Source of the DNA: Atopobiaceae bacterium
Lineage (GTDB): Bacteria; Actinomycetota; Coriobacteriia; Coriobacteriales; Atopobiaceae
Assembly (NCBI GenBank): GCA_017513965.1
Contig: JAFWMI010000061.1
Span: 1 to 36,313 of the forward strand
Length of the DNA stretch: 36,313 nucleotides
Direction of reading: 5' to 3'
The notes under the pieces were generated by a model. That model was not told where the DNA came from, did not search any database, and saw nothing but the letters and a program-made list of their open reading frames with translations. The number at the start of each line of letters is the position of its first letter. The stretch's first letter is position 1. Shown piece after piece: positions 24,837 through 35,951 of this stretch. Made by a program: the position numbers and the translations under genes.

Positions 24837-25925
24837 ATGGGTCTGGCCGTCGAGCGCGTGACGCTTCGCGACTGGCGCAACTTCGAACATCTTACGTGCG
24901 AGCTCTCGGGCGGACTCACGGTGCTCGTGGGGCCCAATGCCACGGGAAAGACCAATACCATCGAGGCGTTGCAGCTCCTCACCGCCGGGGAGTCGTTTAG
25001 GAGACCTCGCACGGCAGACCTCGTGCGCGAGGGCGCGGACGTGGGACGCATCGACATGAGGCTCACGGGCGATGGGCGCGTGGTGGACGTTGCCTGCATC
25101 GCGGGCGAGGGCAAGCGAAGGTTCGTGCGCAACGACAAGCCATGCCGTCCGTCGGACCTCTCCGCCACGCTCATGTCGGTTCTGTTCTGCCCCGACGACC
25201 TTTCGTTCGTGAAGAGCAGCGCGCGCTATCGTCGCGACGCCATCGACTCGTTTGGTGCGCAGGCGAACGCGGGCTATCGAAAGGTCGCCCACGCATATGC
25301 CCGGGCGCTCGAGCAGAGAAATCGCCTGCTCAAGGATCCGCAGATAGACCTGGGCATGCTCGCCGCCTGGGATGCTTCCGTGGCGTTGGGCGGCGCCACG
25401 CTCCTGCATGCCCGCCTGGGTCTTTTTGCCCGCCTTCGCCGACACGTGCGGACGGTGTACGGCACCGTGGGCGGTGGCGAGGAGCTCGACTGTTCCTACG
25501 TGTGCTCGCTGGGAGGCGGCGTGGAGGACCTCGAGCGCGACGAGCTGCGCGACCTGTTTCTCGACCGTCTTGAGGAGCTTCGAGAGGACGAGCTCCGCCG
25601 TGGCGTTACGCTGGTTGGCCCACAACGAGACGACATCGCCTTCTCCATTTCTGGCAGAGACGCGCGAACGTTCGGAAGCCAGGGCCAGCAGCGCTCGGTG
25701 GTGCTCGCCTGGAAGATGGCGGAGGTCGCCATCGCCAAAGAGGTGCTGGGAGAGCAGCCCCTGCTGTTGCTCGACGATGTGATGAGCGAGCTCGACGGCG
25801 CGCGCCGTGCGGCGATGACGCGCTTTGTGGAGGGTGGCATACAAACGGTGGTGACCACCGCGCACCTCTCGTACTTCCCTCCCGAGCTGCTCGAACGCGC
25901 GGAGGTGATTCGCTTTGGCGCGTGA
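24837..25925 (+). CDS. recF: DNA replication and repair protein RecF
   Basis: This 362-residue SMC-like ATPase helps load RecA at gaps and stalled forks. It has Walker A GPNATGKTNT (32-41), an ABC signature region GSQGQQRSVVLAWKMAE near residue 280 and Walker B LLLLDDVMSELD near 310. The ATG follows GGGGAG. The next gene begins inside its 3' end, so recF and the DciA gene are translationally linked. Confidence 0.95.
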   Translation: MGLAVERVTLRDWRNFEHLTCELSGGLTVLVGPNATGKTNTIEALQLLTAGESFRRPRTADLVREGADVGRIDMRLTGDGRVVDVACIAGEGKRRFVRNDKPCRPSDLSATLMSVLFCPDDLSFVKSSARYRRDAIDSFGAQANAGYRKVAHAYARALEQRNRLLKDPQIDLGMLAAWDASVALGGATLLHARLGLFARLRRHVRTVYGTVGGGEELDCSYVCSLGGGVEDLERDELRDLFLDRLEELREDELRRGVTLVGPQRDDIAFSISGRDARTFGSQGQQRSVVLAWKMAEVAIAKEVLGEQPLLLLDDVMSELDGARRAAMTRFVEGGIQTVVTTAHLSYFPPELLERAEVIRFGA

Positions 25926-26442
25926 TCGTGGCGGAGACCCCCGAACTGCGGGGGACGTGGTCGCGGACCTCTTGGGTGGTCCGCTGGGAAACGGTCTAAC
26001 CAAGAGCCAGCGCGTTGCGCGCGCCTGGTATGCCGTAAACGGGGACCGCGAGCGCGCCCACACCACGGGCGTGTGGCTCAAGGAACCAACACGCCCCGGG
26101 GCCGACCCCACGCTCGTGGTGCGCGTTGACTCCGGATTGCTCGCCTCCGAGCTCGCCACCAACAAGGACCTCTACCTCTCGCGCTTGGCGTTTCGTGGCG
26201 TGCGCGTCTCCAACGTTCGGTTTACGGTTGGCGGGGACCCGCTCCCCCACATTCGCAAGGCCAAGGGCGAGGCGAAGGGCGGCGAGGGCGCCTTGCCCAT
26301 GCGTGCCGACCTTACCCACGAGGAGCGTGCCCGCGTGGACCGCGCGACGTCCGGTTTGCCGGAGGGACTCAGACAGAGCGTTTCTCGCGCGATGTGCGCG
26401 TCTTTGGCGCGTGAAAAGTGCAGAAGTACACAAGACGGCTAA
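25915..26442 (+). CDS. dciA: DUF721/DciA-family replicative helicase operator
   Basis: This 175-residue protein has a DUF721 domain, visible in DVVADLLGGPLGNGLTKSQ, the VARAWYAVNGDRERAHTTGVW segment and the LASELATNKDLYLSRL helix. DciA proteins load or activate DnaB helicase in bacteria that lack DnaC/DnaI. The start is TTG at 25915, overlapping the recF stop by 11 bases; a GTG at codon 14 is possible. The C-terminal third (Arg/Lys-rich) is less conserved. The recF-DUF721-gyrB order is typical of actinobacteria. Confidence 0.85.
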   Translation: MARDRGGDPRTAGDVVADLLGGPLGNGLTKSQRVARAWYAVNGDRERAHTTGVWLKEPTRPGADPTLVVRVDSGLLASELATNKDLYLSRLAFRGVRVSNVRFTVGGDPLPHIRKAKGEAKGGEGALPMRADLTHEERARVDRATSGLPEGLRQSVSRAMCASLAREKCRSTQDG

Positions 26443-26454
26443 AAACGTCTTATT

Positions 26455-28472
<2,018 letters not shown>

Positions 28473-28482
28473 CTTTGGGAGC

Positions 28483-28558
28483 GCTGCTCTTGACCTTTTC
28501 TCCGCTCGATCAGTCCTCGCTTCGCTGCGGAACTCGCGGATAAAAGGTCAAGAGCAGC
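28483..28558. repeat. Large palindrome 1 in the gyrB-gyrA spacer
   Basis: The arms 28483-28499 and 28542-28558 form a perfect 17-bp stem, which continues after one mismatch with five further pairs (28501-28505 with 28536-28540). The enclosed segment of about 30 bases is GC-rich with its own short inverted repeats. It begins 10 bases after the gyrB stop and has no U tract, so it is more than a simple terminator. It shares its last two bases with palindrome 2. Confidence 0.85.
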
Positions 28559-28630
28559 CCAAGAGCTTTATTGTCGCGAGCGAGTTCTGCGCAGCAGCTG
28601 TTTGAGTCTCGCGGCAAAAAGCTCTTGGGC
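28557..28630. repeat. Large palindrome 2 in the gyrB-gyrA spacer
   Basis: The arms 28557-28569 and 28618-28630 pair perfectly over 13 bp. The stem continues with a bulge and a G-U pair through a GCGAG/CTCGC segment (to 28580 with 28608). The enclosed part resembles that of palindrome 1 (GCGAG, GAGTTC, GCAGC), so the two look like members of one palindromic repeat family. A parS-like site begins 9 bases later. Confidence 0.8.
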
Positions 28631-28638
28631 TGTCCGAA

Positions 28639-28654
28639 CGTTTCACGTGAAACT
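28639..28654. promoter_or_regulatory. parS-like site upstream of gyrA
   Basis: The sequence is CGTTTCACGTGAAACT with an exact 14-base palindromic parS core. It lies in the gyrB-gyrA spacer 75 bases before the gyrA start, directly after two long palindromes. ParB spreading from here could influence gyrA transcription. Confidence 0.88.
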
Positions 28655-28729
28655 TCGGGGCGTCCACCCGGACTAACCCTTTTGGGAGAGAAATTGGTGC
28701 GCCTTTGGCGCGTTTAGAAGGAGAATGAT

Positions 28730-31564
28730 TTGGCAGACGAACCGAACAACAACGAGAACCAAGACGAGCTGAGGGGTCCCGACGGGCGAGACCACTTGGA
28801 CGACCTGGTCAATCGCGCCATGCACGACATGGAGACCGATCCCGAGCTCGAGGACGAGGACCCCTCCGACGTCTATGACGACATAGAGGGAGACGAGGAC
28901 GACTATCCGCCCGAGCAGGGTTCGCTGGGTCTTGCCGGTGCGGGGCTCAGCCACACCATATCCGACGAGGCGGGCACGCGCCTTAGCCTCACGGACATCC
29001 ACGGCGGCGCGCTCAAACCCATCGAGATGGCCCAGGAGATGAAGACCTCCTTCCTGGAGTATTCCATGTCCGTTATTGTGGCGCGCGCCCTTCCCGACGT
29101 ACGCGATGGTCTCAAGCCAGTCCACCGTCGCATCCTCTACGCCATGAACGAGGCCCACATCGTGCCCACGCGCCCGCACAAGAAGAGCGCGTGGACCGTG
29201 GGCGAGGTCATGGGCAAGTACCACCCGCACGGAGACGCGGCCATCTATGACTCCATGGTGCGTATGGCGCAGGACTTCTCCATGCGACTTCCGTTGGTGG
29301 ACGGTCACGGCAACTTTGGCTCGGTGGACGGCGATCCCCCGGCAGCCATGCGCTACACCGAGAGCCGCCTCACGCACGCGGCCATGGAGATGCTGCGCGA
29401 TCTGGACAAGGAGACCGTCGACCTGCAGCCCAACTACGACGAGTCGCTCTCGGAGCCTGCGGTTTTGCCGGCGCGCTTCCCCAACCTGTTGGTAAACGGC
29501 TCGTCGGGCATCGCCGTGGGCATGGCGACCAACGTTCCGCCCCACAACCTCGGCGAGGTCGTGGAGGCCGTGTGCCTCATGATCGACAACCCCGACGTGA
29601 CGCTCGACGAGATCATGAAGGTCCTGCCCGGACCGGACTTCCCCACCGGTGGCATCATCATGGGTACCGACGGCATACGTGACGCCTATGCGACTGGTCG
29701 CGGTTCCATAACTGTGCGTTCCAAGGTGCACGTCGAGAACATCGGCAAGGGCAATCGCCAGCGTCTGGTGGTGACCGAGATCCCCTATCAGGTGAACAAG
29801 GGCACCCTGCAGGAGAAGATTGCCCAGCAGGTCAACGAGAAGCGCATAGAGGGCATCTCCGACATGCGCGACGAGTCCAACCGCAAGGGCATGCGCATCG
29901 TCATCGACCTCAAGAGCGGCGCCGTGCCGCAGGTGGTGCTCAACAACCTGTACAAGCGCACGCAGCTGCAGGCGAACTTTGGCGTCATCGACATCGCGCT
30001 GGTTGACGGCGTGCCGCGTACGCTCACGCTGCCCGAGATGCTCCGTCACTACATCGACCACCAGGTCGACGTGGTCACCCGCCGCACGCAGTTTGACCTC
30101 GCCAAGGCGCAAAAGGACCTCCACGTGCGCGAGGGACTGCTCATCGCCGTGGACAACATCGACGAGATCGTCCACATCATCCGCTCCTCTCGCGACGACA
30201 AGGAATCAAAGCGCCGCATGAACGAGCGCTTTGGACTGGACGAGATCCAGTGTGAGGCGATTCTTCAGATGCGCCTGCGTCGCCTTACCGCGCTCGCCCG
30301 CGACGAGCTCGTGGCCCAGATTGAGGACCTCCGCGAGCGCATTGCGTACTACACCGACCTGCTCGAGCACCGCGACAAGCTCATGGGCGTAATCAAGGAT
30401 GAGCTCCGCCAGATTTCGGCACGCTTCTCTACCCCGCGCCGTACCCAGATCAATGCACAGGGTGCCGAGGATCTGGATGTGGAGGACCTCATCGCCGAGG
30501 AGGACATGGTCGTTACCTTTACCCACGCGGGCTACGTAAAGCGCCTGCCTGTGGCAACTTATCGAGCTCAACGTCGCGGTGGCAAGGGCATGCGTGGGCT
30601 TTCGCTCAAGGACAACGACTACGTTGAGGACCTCTTCGTGGCGAGCACGCACGATTACATGCTGTTCTTTACCAACAAGGGCAAAGTCTACCGTCTTAAG
30701 GTGCACGAGCTGCCGCTAGGAAGCCGTCAGGCACGCGGATCGGCGCTGGTCAACGTGCTCAACCTCGCTGAGGGAGAGCATCCCATGGCGGTGCTCACCG
30801 CACGCGACTTCCCCGAGGACGAATATCTCATGTTTGCCACCACGAGCGGCATGGTAAAGAAGACCTCGATGTCGGCCTACGACGTCAACCGTGCCGGCGG
30901 GCTCATTGCCATCAAGCTCAAGGCAGGAGACGAGCTGGTGGGCGTTCGCCGCGTAAAGGAAGGCAGCAAGGTAATACTTTGTAGTACAGACGGCAAGGCC
31001 ATCATGTTTGGCGAGGATCAGGTTCGTCCCATGGGTCGCGACACCTCTGGCGTGCGTGGCATCAAACTCAAGGGCGACGCTCGGGTGCTTGGCATGGAGA
31101 TTACCAACGGCAAGGGCGACCTCGTGGTAATTACCGAGTACGGCTTTGGCAAGCGGACGGCCGTGAGCGAGTATCCCGAGCACAATCGTGGCGGACAGGG
31201 CGTATTTACCATCGCCATGACCCAGAAGAAGGGAAAGCTCGTGGCGTGCCGCGTGGTTGGGCCACAGCACGAGCTCATGATCGTCTCCGAGACGGGCGTG
31301 ATGATACGCGTTAAGGCAGAGGACATATCCAAGCTGGGCCGTGCCACCCAGGGCGTAAAGATCATGAATCTGGCCGAAGGCGACCGCGTGAGCGCCATGG
31401 CACGCATGATTGCCCGTAAGAAGAAGGCGCCCAAGCGCCAGGCGGGTGCCGGAGAGGCACAGGCCGTACTGGACCTTGCCGCAGCCGGCGAGGAGGACGT
31501 GAATCCCGACACCGTCGACGTTGGCGGAGAAGAGGAATTTGACGAGAGCCTGCTCGACGAGTAG
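28730..31564 (+). CDS. gyrA: DNA gyrase subunit A
   Basis: This 944-residue breakage-reunion subunit has catalytic Tyr209 in [10 protein letters not shown] and the gyrase box QRRGGKG from Gln614, which marks it as GyrA and not ParC. About 95 residues precede the conserved core ([20 protein letters not shown]), forming an Asp/Glu-rich extension. In the quinolone region, [10 protein letters not shown] has Ala170 where E. coli has Ser83, and LVDGHGNFG has His at the Gln106 position. The start is TTG at 28730, preceded by AAGGAG at 6-base spacing. The C-terminal wing domain is followed by an acidic tail. Confidence 0.97.
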   Translation: MADEPNNNENQDELRGPDGRDHLDDLVNRAMHDMETDPELEDEDPSDVYDDIEGDEDDYPPEQGSLGLAGAGLSHTISDEAGTRLSLTDIHGGALKPIEMAQEMKTSFLEYSMSVIVARALPDVRDGLKPVHRRILYAMNEAHIVPTRPHKKSAWTVGEVMGKYHPHGDAAIYDSMVRMAQDFSMRLPLVDGHGNFGSVDGDPPAAMRYTESRLTHAAMEMLRDLDKETVDLQPNYDESLSEPAVLPARFPNLLVNGSSGIAVGMATNVPPHNLGEVVEAVCLMIDNPDVTLDEIMKVLPGPDFPTGGIIMGTDGIRDAYATGRGSITVRSKVHVENIGKGNRQRLVVTEIPYQVNKGTLQEKIAQQVNEKRIEGISDMRDESNRKGMRIVIDLKSGAVPQVVLNNLYKRTQLQANFGVIDIALVDGVPRTLTLPEMLRHYIDHQVDVVTRRTQFDLAKAQKDLHVREGLLIAVDNIDEIVHIIRSSRDDKESKRRMNERFGLDEIQCEAILQMRLRRLTALARDELVAQIEDLRERIAYYTDLLEHRDKLMGVIKDELRQISARFSTPRRTQINAQGAEDLDVEDLIAEEDMVVTFTHAGYVKRLPVATYRAQRRGGKGMRGLSLKDNDYVEDLFVASTHDYMLFFTNKGKVYRLKVHELPLGSRQARGSALVNVLNLAEGEHPMAVLTARDFPEDEYLMFATTSGMVKKTSMSAYDVNRAGGLIAIKLKAGDELVGVRRVKEGSKVILCSTDGKAIMFGEDQVRPMGRDTSGVRGIKLKGDARVLGMEITNGKGDLVVITEYGFGKRTAVSEYPEHNRGGQGVFTIAMTQKKGKLVACRVVGPQHELMIVSETGVMIRVKAEDISKLGRATQGVKIMNLAEGDRVSAMARMIARKKKAPKRQAGAGEAQAVLDLAAAGEEDVNPDTVDVGGEEEFDESLLDE

Positions 31565-31574
31565 CGACTAACTG

Positions 31575-31593
31575 GTAATACCTTTCGTATTAC
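31575..31593. repeat. Short inverted repeat after gyrA
   Basis: GTAATAC (31575-31581) and GTATTAC (31587-31593) form a 7-bp palindrome around CTTTC, just past the gyrA stop and just before the terminator. It may be part of the termination structure. Confidence 0.5.
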
Positions 31594-31594
31594 A

Positions 31595-31633
31595 CGGGGT
31601 CATCGGCAACAAAAAGCCGATGACCCCGCTTTT
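31595..31633 (+). terminator. Intrinsic terminator of gyrA
   Basis: A perfect 13-bp stem (31595-31607 with 31616-31628) has an 8-base A-rich loop and is followed by CTTTTA. It lies between gyrA and the convergent BFN gene and may act on both transcripts. Confidence 0.85.
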
Positions 31634-32141
31634 ATCCTGCGAAGTCCTCCGGGGAGAGACCCTCTACAAACTCGTGGAACGCCTGTGCCTCGCGCTCGCG
31701 CTCGTCTCGCTCAACGGCATCGAAATCGGGCAACGTGGCGGTGTTGAGGACGCGTTCATGGGCGTATATGGGAGTGTGCGTGCGCACGGCGAGTGCGAGG
31801 GCGTCCGAAGGCCGTGCGTCTATTGATATGGCCTCACCCGCAGCGGAGACAAGGTTGAGCTGGGCATAGAACGTGGTGCCGCTCACGTTGGCAATCACCA
31901 CGTTGGAGATGCTTGCACCAAGTCCCGTAATGACGTTTTGCAGCAGATCGTGGGTCATGGGACGCTCGTGAAGCGAGCTGTCCAGCCCCATGCTTATGGC
32001 AGCGGCCTCCACACGCCCAATGCGTATGGGCAGCTTCGTGGCGGCCTCGCAGTCGTTTTCTCGGGCCTTGAGGACCACCAAGGATGCCATGGGCCCTCCC
32101 CCAACGACGACCGACTGTATGTCCATGCGTACCAAAGCCAT
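31632..32141 (-). CDS. BFN-domain (bifunctional nuclease, DUF151) protein
   Basis: This 169-residue protein is mostly one BFN domain (about residues 5-135), with LPIRIGRVEAAAI, RPMTHDLLQNVI, TTFYAQLNLV and IDARPSDALALAVRTHTPIY. BFN proteins include a plant nuclease, and bacterial members are widespread but little studied. A short acidic C-terminal extension follows. The ATG is preceded by AGGGGAG. It stands alone between gyrA and tRNA-Ile. No partner suggests a specific substrate. Confidence 0.85.
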   Translation of the reverse strand: MALVRMDIQSVVVGGGPMASLVVLKARENDCEAATKLPIRIGRVEAAAISMGLDSSLHERPMTHDLLQNVITGLGASISNVVIANVSGTTFYAQLNLVSAAGEAISIDARPSDALALAVRTHTPIYAHERVLNTATLPDFDAVERDEREREAQAFHEFVEGLSPEDFAG

Positions 32142-32232
32142 GCGCTACTCCCCTCTTTACACGGATGGTAATGGTACTCATTTACCGTACGAATGTGTCG
32201 CACAAATCGGGAAAAAAATTCTCAGAATTGTC

Positions 32233-32261
32233 TTGACCTACAGAGCGGAATGAAGTAATCT
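32233..32261 (+). promoter_or_regulatory. Promoter of tRNA-Ile/tRNA-Ala
   Basis: TTGACC (32233-32238) and TAATCT (32256-32261) are separated by exactly 17 bases, and transcription would start a few bases before tRNA-Ile at 32276. It is a near-consensus vegetative promoter. Confidence 0.8.
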
Positions 32262-32275
32262 TCTTACTTGCGGAT

Positions 32276-32352
32276 GGGCCTGTAGCTCAGTTGGTCAGAG
32301 CGTCCGGCTGATAACCGGGAGGTCACAAGTTCGAGCCTTGTCAGGCCCACCA
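32276..32352 (+). tRNA. tRNA-Ile (anticodon GAT)
   Basis: A 77-nt cloverleaf with encoded CCA. Acceptor GGGCCTG pairs with CAGGCCC, the anticodon loop is CTGATAA (anticodon GAT) and the T loop is TTCGAGC. It is followed by tRNA-Ala, the pair that many bacteria keep inside rRNA operons but that here lies after gyrA, as in mycobacteria. Confidence 0.97.
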
Positions 32353-32360
32353 TCCTTGAC

Positions 32361-32405
32361 AATAGTCGCCCCAGCGTGAGCCGAGTCGCCGCTGGGGCGA
32401 TTATT
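32361..32405 (+). terminator. Hairpin between tRNA-Ile and tRNA-Ala
   Basis: The arms 32366-32376 and 32390-32400 form an 11-bp stem that extends to 16 pairs (32361-32405) with one G-U. Only a short T-rich stretch follows. It may end some transcripts or guide tRNA processing. Confidence 0.5.
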
Positions 32406-32409
32406 ACGA

Positions 32410-32485
32410 GGGGACGTAGCTCAGCTGGGAGAGCGCGGGCTTTGCAAGCCTGAGGTCGTGGGTTCGATCCCCATCGTCTCCACCA
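32410..32485 (+). tRNA. tRNA-Ala (anticodon TGC)
   Basis: A 76-nt cloverleaf with encoded CCA. Acceptor GGGGACG pairs with CGTCTCC (one G-U), the anticodon loop is TTTGCAA (anticodon TGC) and the T loop is TTCGATC. It lies 57 bases after tRNA-Ile with no clear promoter of its own. Confidence 0.97.
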
Positions 32486-32492
32486 ATCATTC

Positions 32493-32515
32493 GGCCGGGG
32501 TCACCCGGCCTTTTT
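32493..32515 (+). terminator. Intrinsic terminator after tRNA-Ala
   Basis: GGCCGGG (32493-32499) pairs with CCCGGCC (32504-32510) around a 4-base loop and is followed by five T residues. Confidence 0.9.
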
Positions 32516-32625
32516 CATGTCGAAATGCCCATTGGGTCGCTACTCGTTTTGGACATTTCGTCTTCCCACAAATGCATGGTAATTCGAGTAGAATACACAT
32601 GCATTACCAAGAGGAAGGTAGCATA

Positions 32626-33402
32626 ATGGCCACAAAACGCCCCACAACCTTTAGCATGCGCATGCCAGAGGACCTCAACGAGAAAATACAGTCGTATGCC
32701 ACCGAGCACAACTGCACCAAAGCGGAGGCTATGAGCCATTTTGCTCGCGCCGGCATCGAATTGGAAGAAAACGGTTCCGCCGTTCCCGCCCCTGCGGAGC
32801 CATCGCCAGAGCAGGCCACGCTCGATAAAATACACGCGCGGCTCGAAGCGCTTCAAAACCTCCCCACCATAGAGCCTGAGCCCACTACGGCCATTGTGCC
32901 GGCAGATATTAAGGACAAAATACAGGCGTATTCCACCGAGCACGAATGTAGTGAGCATGAGGCATTAACGTATTACGCGCGTATTGGCATACAGATGACC
33001 TCAGACCAGCGTCCCGCTACCGTGGGAGACATGAACGAACTCTCTCGTCGGATAGACGCACTCGCGCAGGACAGCCAAGCCAAAACGGATCAAATGAAGC
33101 AGATGGCCGAGATGCTCGCCAACATCCGTGACTACACCAAGCCAGACGAGGTGGAGCTGGAGGGAGAGATTGCCGAGGACGTTGAGGATCAGGAGCTCAC
33201 GGAGGAGGAGCGTCAGCGTATTGCCGACGAACACACGCGCAAAGTGGTGACCGACGTCATGGAGGACTACCTCTCAATACAACAGGAGGCAGAGGATCAG
33301 CGCCGTGCGGCAATGCAGAATACCATGAATCCCTGGGTGCCTGTGCTTGTGGCCATCATTGTGAGCCTCTTAATTGGAATGGTGCTTCTGCTTACCAAAT
33401 AA
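32626..33402 (+). CDS. Tail-anchored protein with two ribbon-helix-helix-like domains
   Basis: This 258-residue protein of unknown function has an unusual layout. Two similar modules, about residues 7-47 (TTFSMRMPEDLNEKIQSYA) and 87-124 (VPADIKDKIQAYSTEHECSE), look like CopG/Arc-type ribbon-helix-helix DNA-binding folds. A charged, probably coiled-coil region (about 128-232) follows, then one C-terminal membrane helix (about 236-256) ending in TK. This predicts a cytoplasmic DNA-binding head tethered to the membrane. The start is the ATG at 32626, preceded by GAGGAAGG; an upstream reading frame runs through tRNA-Ala. The next gene starts 18 bases later. Confidence 0.7.
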   Translation: MATKRPTTFSMRMPEDLNEKIQSYATEHNCTKAEAMSHFARAGIELEENGSAVPAPAEPSPEQATLDKIHARLEALQNLPTIEPEPTTAIVPADIKDKIQAYSTEHECSEHEALTYYARIGIQMTSDQRPATVGDMNELSRRIDALAQDSQAKTDQMKQMAEMLANIRDYTKPDEVELEGEIAEDVEDQELTEEERQRIADEHTRKVVTDVMEDYLSIQQEAEDQRRAAMQNTMNPWVPVLVAIIVSLLIGMVLLLTK

Positions 33403-33420
33403 TACAGGAGAATACGTATT

Positions 33421-33846
33421 ATGGATAATGATAATACATCGTATGATGAGGTATCACCGCAGCTAGATGAGCTATCTAGCAGTCTTATGGGCGAGGCGTT
33501 GGACAGGCTCGCCGAGGGAGTGCGCATAAATACCTTGGTGGCGATCCAAGACGAGTCCGGCGATACGACACTCCTTGAACTTGCGGATGATGGACCCGAG
33601 GCGTTGCTTGAGGGAGCAAGACGTCAGGTAAGAAGAACCGCCCATGCGATTCGCTATGCAATTGTCTACGAAGGGGCCGTGGGCCTTGAGGACGACACGT
33701 TCGTCGATGCGCTGATCCTGGAGTTTGGCGAACGAGGCCATCGTTCGTACTCAGCCTATTCATTGTTTGAGGGTCGAGGAATGGGCGATGAATTCCGGTG
33801 GACCGAACCTGCCCCGGCGGGCGAAGAGGAACCTCTGTTGGGATGA
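33421..33846 (+). CDS. Conserved-looking hypothetical protein next to the RHH protein
   Basis: This 141-residue acidic soluble protein has no motif I recognise. An N-terminal region rich in Asp, Ser and Glu precedes a compact alpha/beta-looking core (about 35-120, with LVAIQDESGDTTLLELADDG and FVDALILEFGERGHRSYS). It ends in a Pro/Glu tail. The ATG follows GGAG at about 10 bases. Spacing of 18 bases from the RHH gene suggests a two-gene operon, so it may be a partner of that protein. Confidence 0.6.
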   Translation: MDNDNTSYDEVSPQLDELSSSLMGEALDRLAEGVRINTLVAIQDESGDTTLLELADDGPEALLEGARRQVRRTAHAIRYAIVYEGAVGLEDDTFVDALILEFGERGHRSYSAYSLFEGRGMGDEFRWTEPAPAGEEEPLLG

Positions 33847-33942
33847 TGGTGAACCTGCCATAACATGCCTTGTTCGGCGTTAGTTGCATGCGTGGTGAGC
33901 TAGAATCGTTCAGTTGCACATACTGACGATCGAGAGGGACCT

Positions 33943-35784
33943 ATGCTTCAAGAGCACATTCGCAACATTGCCATTATTGCGCACGTAGACCATGGCAAGA
34001 CAACGCTTGTGGACCAAATGCTGCGCGCCTCGGGCGCCTTTCGCGAGGGTCAGCAAGTCCAGGAGCGCGTGCTCGACTCCAACGACCAGGAGCGCGAGCG
34101 CGGCATAACCATCCTCGCAAAGAACATCTCCATCTCGTATCACGACGTAAAGATAAACGTCATCGACACGCCGGGCCATGCGGACTTTGGCGGTGAGGTC
34201 GAGCGCGTGCTCAAGATGGCGGACGGCGCCCTCTTGCTGGTGGACGCGGCGGAGGGGCCTATGCCCCAAACGCGCTTTGTGCTGCGTCACGCCATTGCGA
34301 ACGACCTGCGTATTATGGTGGTAGTTAACAAGGTCGACCGCGATGGGGCCAATCCCGAGGGTGCCATGGAGGCGAGTCTGGACCTTATGATGGACCTCGG
34401 CGCATCCGACGAGCAAATTGAGTTTGCCATGGAGCATGTGGTGTATGCCTCGGCGGTAAATGGATTTGCCCGCCTCGAGGCGGACGGCCCGGATGAGGGC
34501 GACATGTTCCCCCTCCTCGACATGATCGTGGAATCGCTTCCCGCGCCCGATGCGGAGCCCGATGGTCCTTTGGCCATGCAATGTGTGACGGTTGACCACT
34601 CAAGCTACGTCGGCCGCATTGGCATTGGACGCGTTTTTTCCGGTACCATCCACTCCGGCGAGCGCATTCTGGTGGTAAAGAACGACGGCAGCCGCGCCAT
34701 GGCGCAGGTAAAGCAGCTGTTCACGTTTGACTATTTGGGTCGAACGGAGTGTGACGAGGTGGTTGCGGGAGACATTGCCGCAGTCGTTGGCGTGGACGGG
34801 ACCGACATTGGCGACGTGTACACCGATCCGGACGATCCCGTTGAGCTCGACCCCATCGAGATAGAGCCGCCTACGCTTTCCATTGTGTTTGAGGCGAGCA
34901 CCAGCCCCCTCGTGGGTCGCGATGGCGACATTGTGGGTGGTCGTCAGCTCAAGGAGCGCCTGCTTGCCGAGGCGGAGAACAACGTAACCATGCGCATTGA
35001 GGAGCTTCCCGACAAAACCGGTATTGAGGTTGCTGGTCGCGGCATCCTGCACCTCTCGGTGCTCATGGAATCCATGCGTCGCGAGGGATACGAGTTCCAG
35101 GTGGGTCGTCCGCGCGTCCTTTACAAAAAGGGCGAGGGTGGCGTGCGCTTGGAGCCCATAGAGCAGGCAGTCGTTGAATGTCCCACAGAATATGCCGGAA
35201 AGGTTATTGAGACCTTTGGTAATGCCGGCGGCACCATGGTGAGCATGGAGACGGGCGAGACGCAGACGCATTTGGAATTCAACATCCCCACGCGTGGCAT
35301 CATGGGCCTCAAGACGCGCATCATGAACGTTACGCATGGCGAAGGCGTGTTCTATCACACGTTCCTCGAGTACGGCCCGTTTGTGGGTGACATCGGCGGC
35401 CGCAAGAACGGAGCCATGATATCCATGAGCACCGAGAAGGCCGTGGCCTACGCGTTGGGCACGCTGCAAGAGCGCGGCAGTCTGTTCGTGGGGCCAGGTG
35501 AGGAGTGCTACGAGGGCATGCTCGTTGGTGAGCGTCCACGTCCGGACGACATGGTGGTCAACATCGCGCGTACCAAGCAACTGGGTAACCAGCGCTCGAG
35601 TACGGCAGACATTGCCGTACAGCTCACTCCCCCGCGTACCTTTACGCTCGAGGAAGCACTTGAATACATAATGGATGACGAGTTGGTTGAGATTACTCCC
35701 AAGCACATTCGCATGCGCAAGCGTATCCTCAACGAGACGGATCGTCGCAAGTGGGCCGTTCGTCACGGGCTGGTAAAGAAGTAA
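33943..35784 (+). CDS. typA: Translational GTPase TypA/BipA
   Basis: This 613-residue ribosome-associated GTPase of the EF-G family is involved in 50S assembly and stress adaptation. GTPase motifs are AHVDHGKTT (G1), RGITILAK (G2), [14 protein letters not shown] (G3) and NKVDR (G4). EF-G-like domains follow, and the specific C-terminal domain contains [14 protein letters not shown]. The ATG is preceded by GAGGG. Its length is normal for TypA. No terminator is visible before the tRNA-Ser promoter. Confidence 0.97.
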   Translation: MLQEHIRNIAIIAHVDHGKTTLVDQMLRASGAFREGQQVQERVLDSNDQERERGITILAKNISISYHDVKINVIDTPGHADFGGEVERVLKMADGALLLVDAAEGPMPQTRFVLRHAIANDLRIMVVVNKVDRDGANPEGAMEASLDLMMDLGASDEQIEFAMEHVVYASAVNGFARLEADGPDEGDMFPLLDMIVESLPAPDAEPDGPLAMQCVTVDHSSYVGRIGIGRVFSGTIHSGERILVVKNDGSRAMAQVKQLFTFDYLGRTECDEVVAGDIAAVVGVDGTDIGDVYTDPDDPVELDPIEIEPPTLSIVFEASTSPLVGRDGDIVGGRQLKERLLAEAENNVTMRIEELPDKTGIEVAGRGILHLSVLMESMRREGYEFQVGRPRVLYKKGEGGVRLEPIEQAVVECPTEYAGKVIETFGNAGGTMVSMETGETQTHLEFNIPTRGIMGLKTRIMNVTHGEGVFYHTFLEYGPFVGDIGGRKNGAMISMSTEKAVAYALGTLQERGSLFVGPGEECYEGMLVGERPRPDDMVVNIARTKQLGNQRSSTADIAVQLTPPRTFTLEEALEYIMDDELVEITPKHIRMRKRILNETDRRKWAVRHGLVKK

Positions 35785-35807
35785 CGTAGCTATCAACAAA
35801 TCTTCTC

Positions 35808-35837
35808 TTGCATGGGTTGTGGCAAGTGCGTTATACT
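35808..35837 (+). promoter_or_regulatory. Promoter of the tRNA-Ser genes
   Basis: TTGCAT (35808-35813) and TATACT (35832-35837) are 18 bases apart, and tRNA-Ser begins 18 bases after the -10 element. Confidence 0.7.
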
Positions 35838-35854
35838 CACCTATGCATTGTTAC

Positions 35855-35946
35855 GGAGAGTTGTCCGAGCTGGCCGAAGGAGCACGATTGGAAATCGTGT
35901 ATGCGCCTAAAGCGCATCCGGGGTTCGAATCCCCGACTCTCCGCCA
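35855..35946 (+). tRNA. tRNA-Ser (anticodon GGA)
   Basis: A 92-nt class II tRNA with long variable arm and encoded CCA. Acceptor GGAGAGT pairs with ACTCTCC, the anticodon loop is TTGGAAA (anticodon GGA) and the T loop is TTCGAAT. Confidence 0.96.
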
Positions 35947-35951
35947 GAGCA

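Noticed and set aside
23681-25174. 497-codon minus-strand frame opposite dnaN and recF
   Set aside because: It is a shadow of two well-supported genes and has no motif.
28673-30175. 500-codon minus-strand frame opposite gyrA
   Set aside because: It is complementary to the conserved GyrA core; His/Val/Leu-rich antisense composition.
32458-32625. N-terminal extension of the RHH protein to 32458
   Set aside because: It would overlap tRNA-Ala and its terminator; the ATG at 32626 has a good ribosome site.
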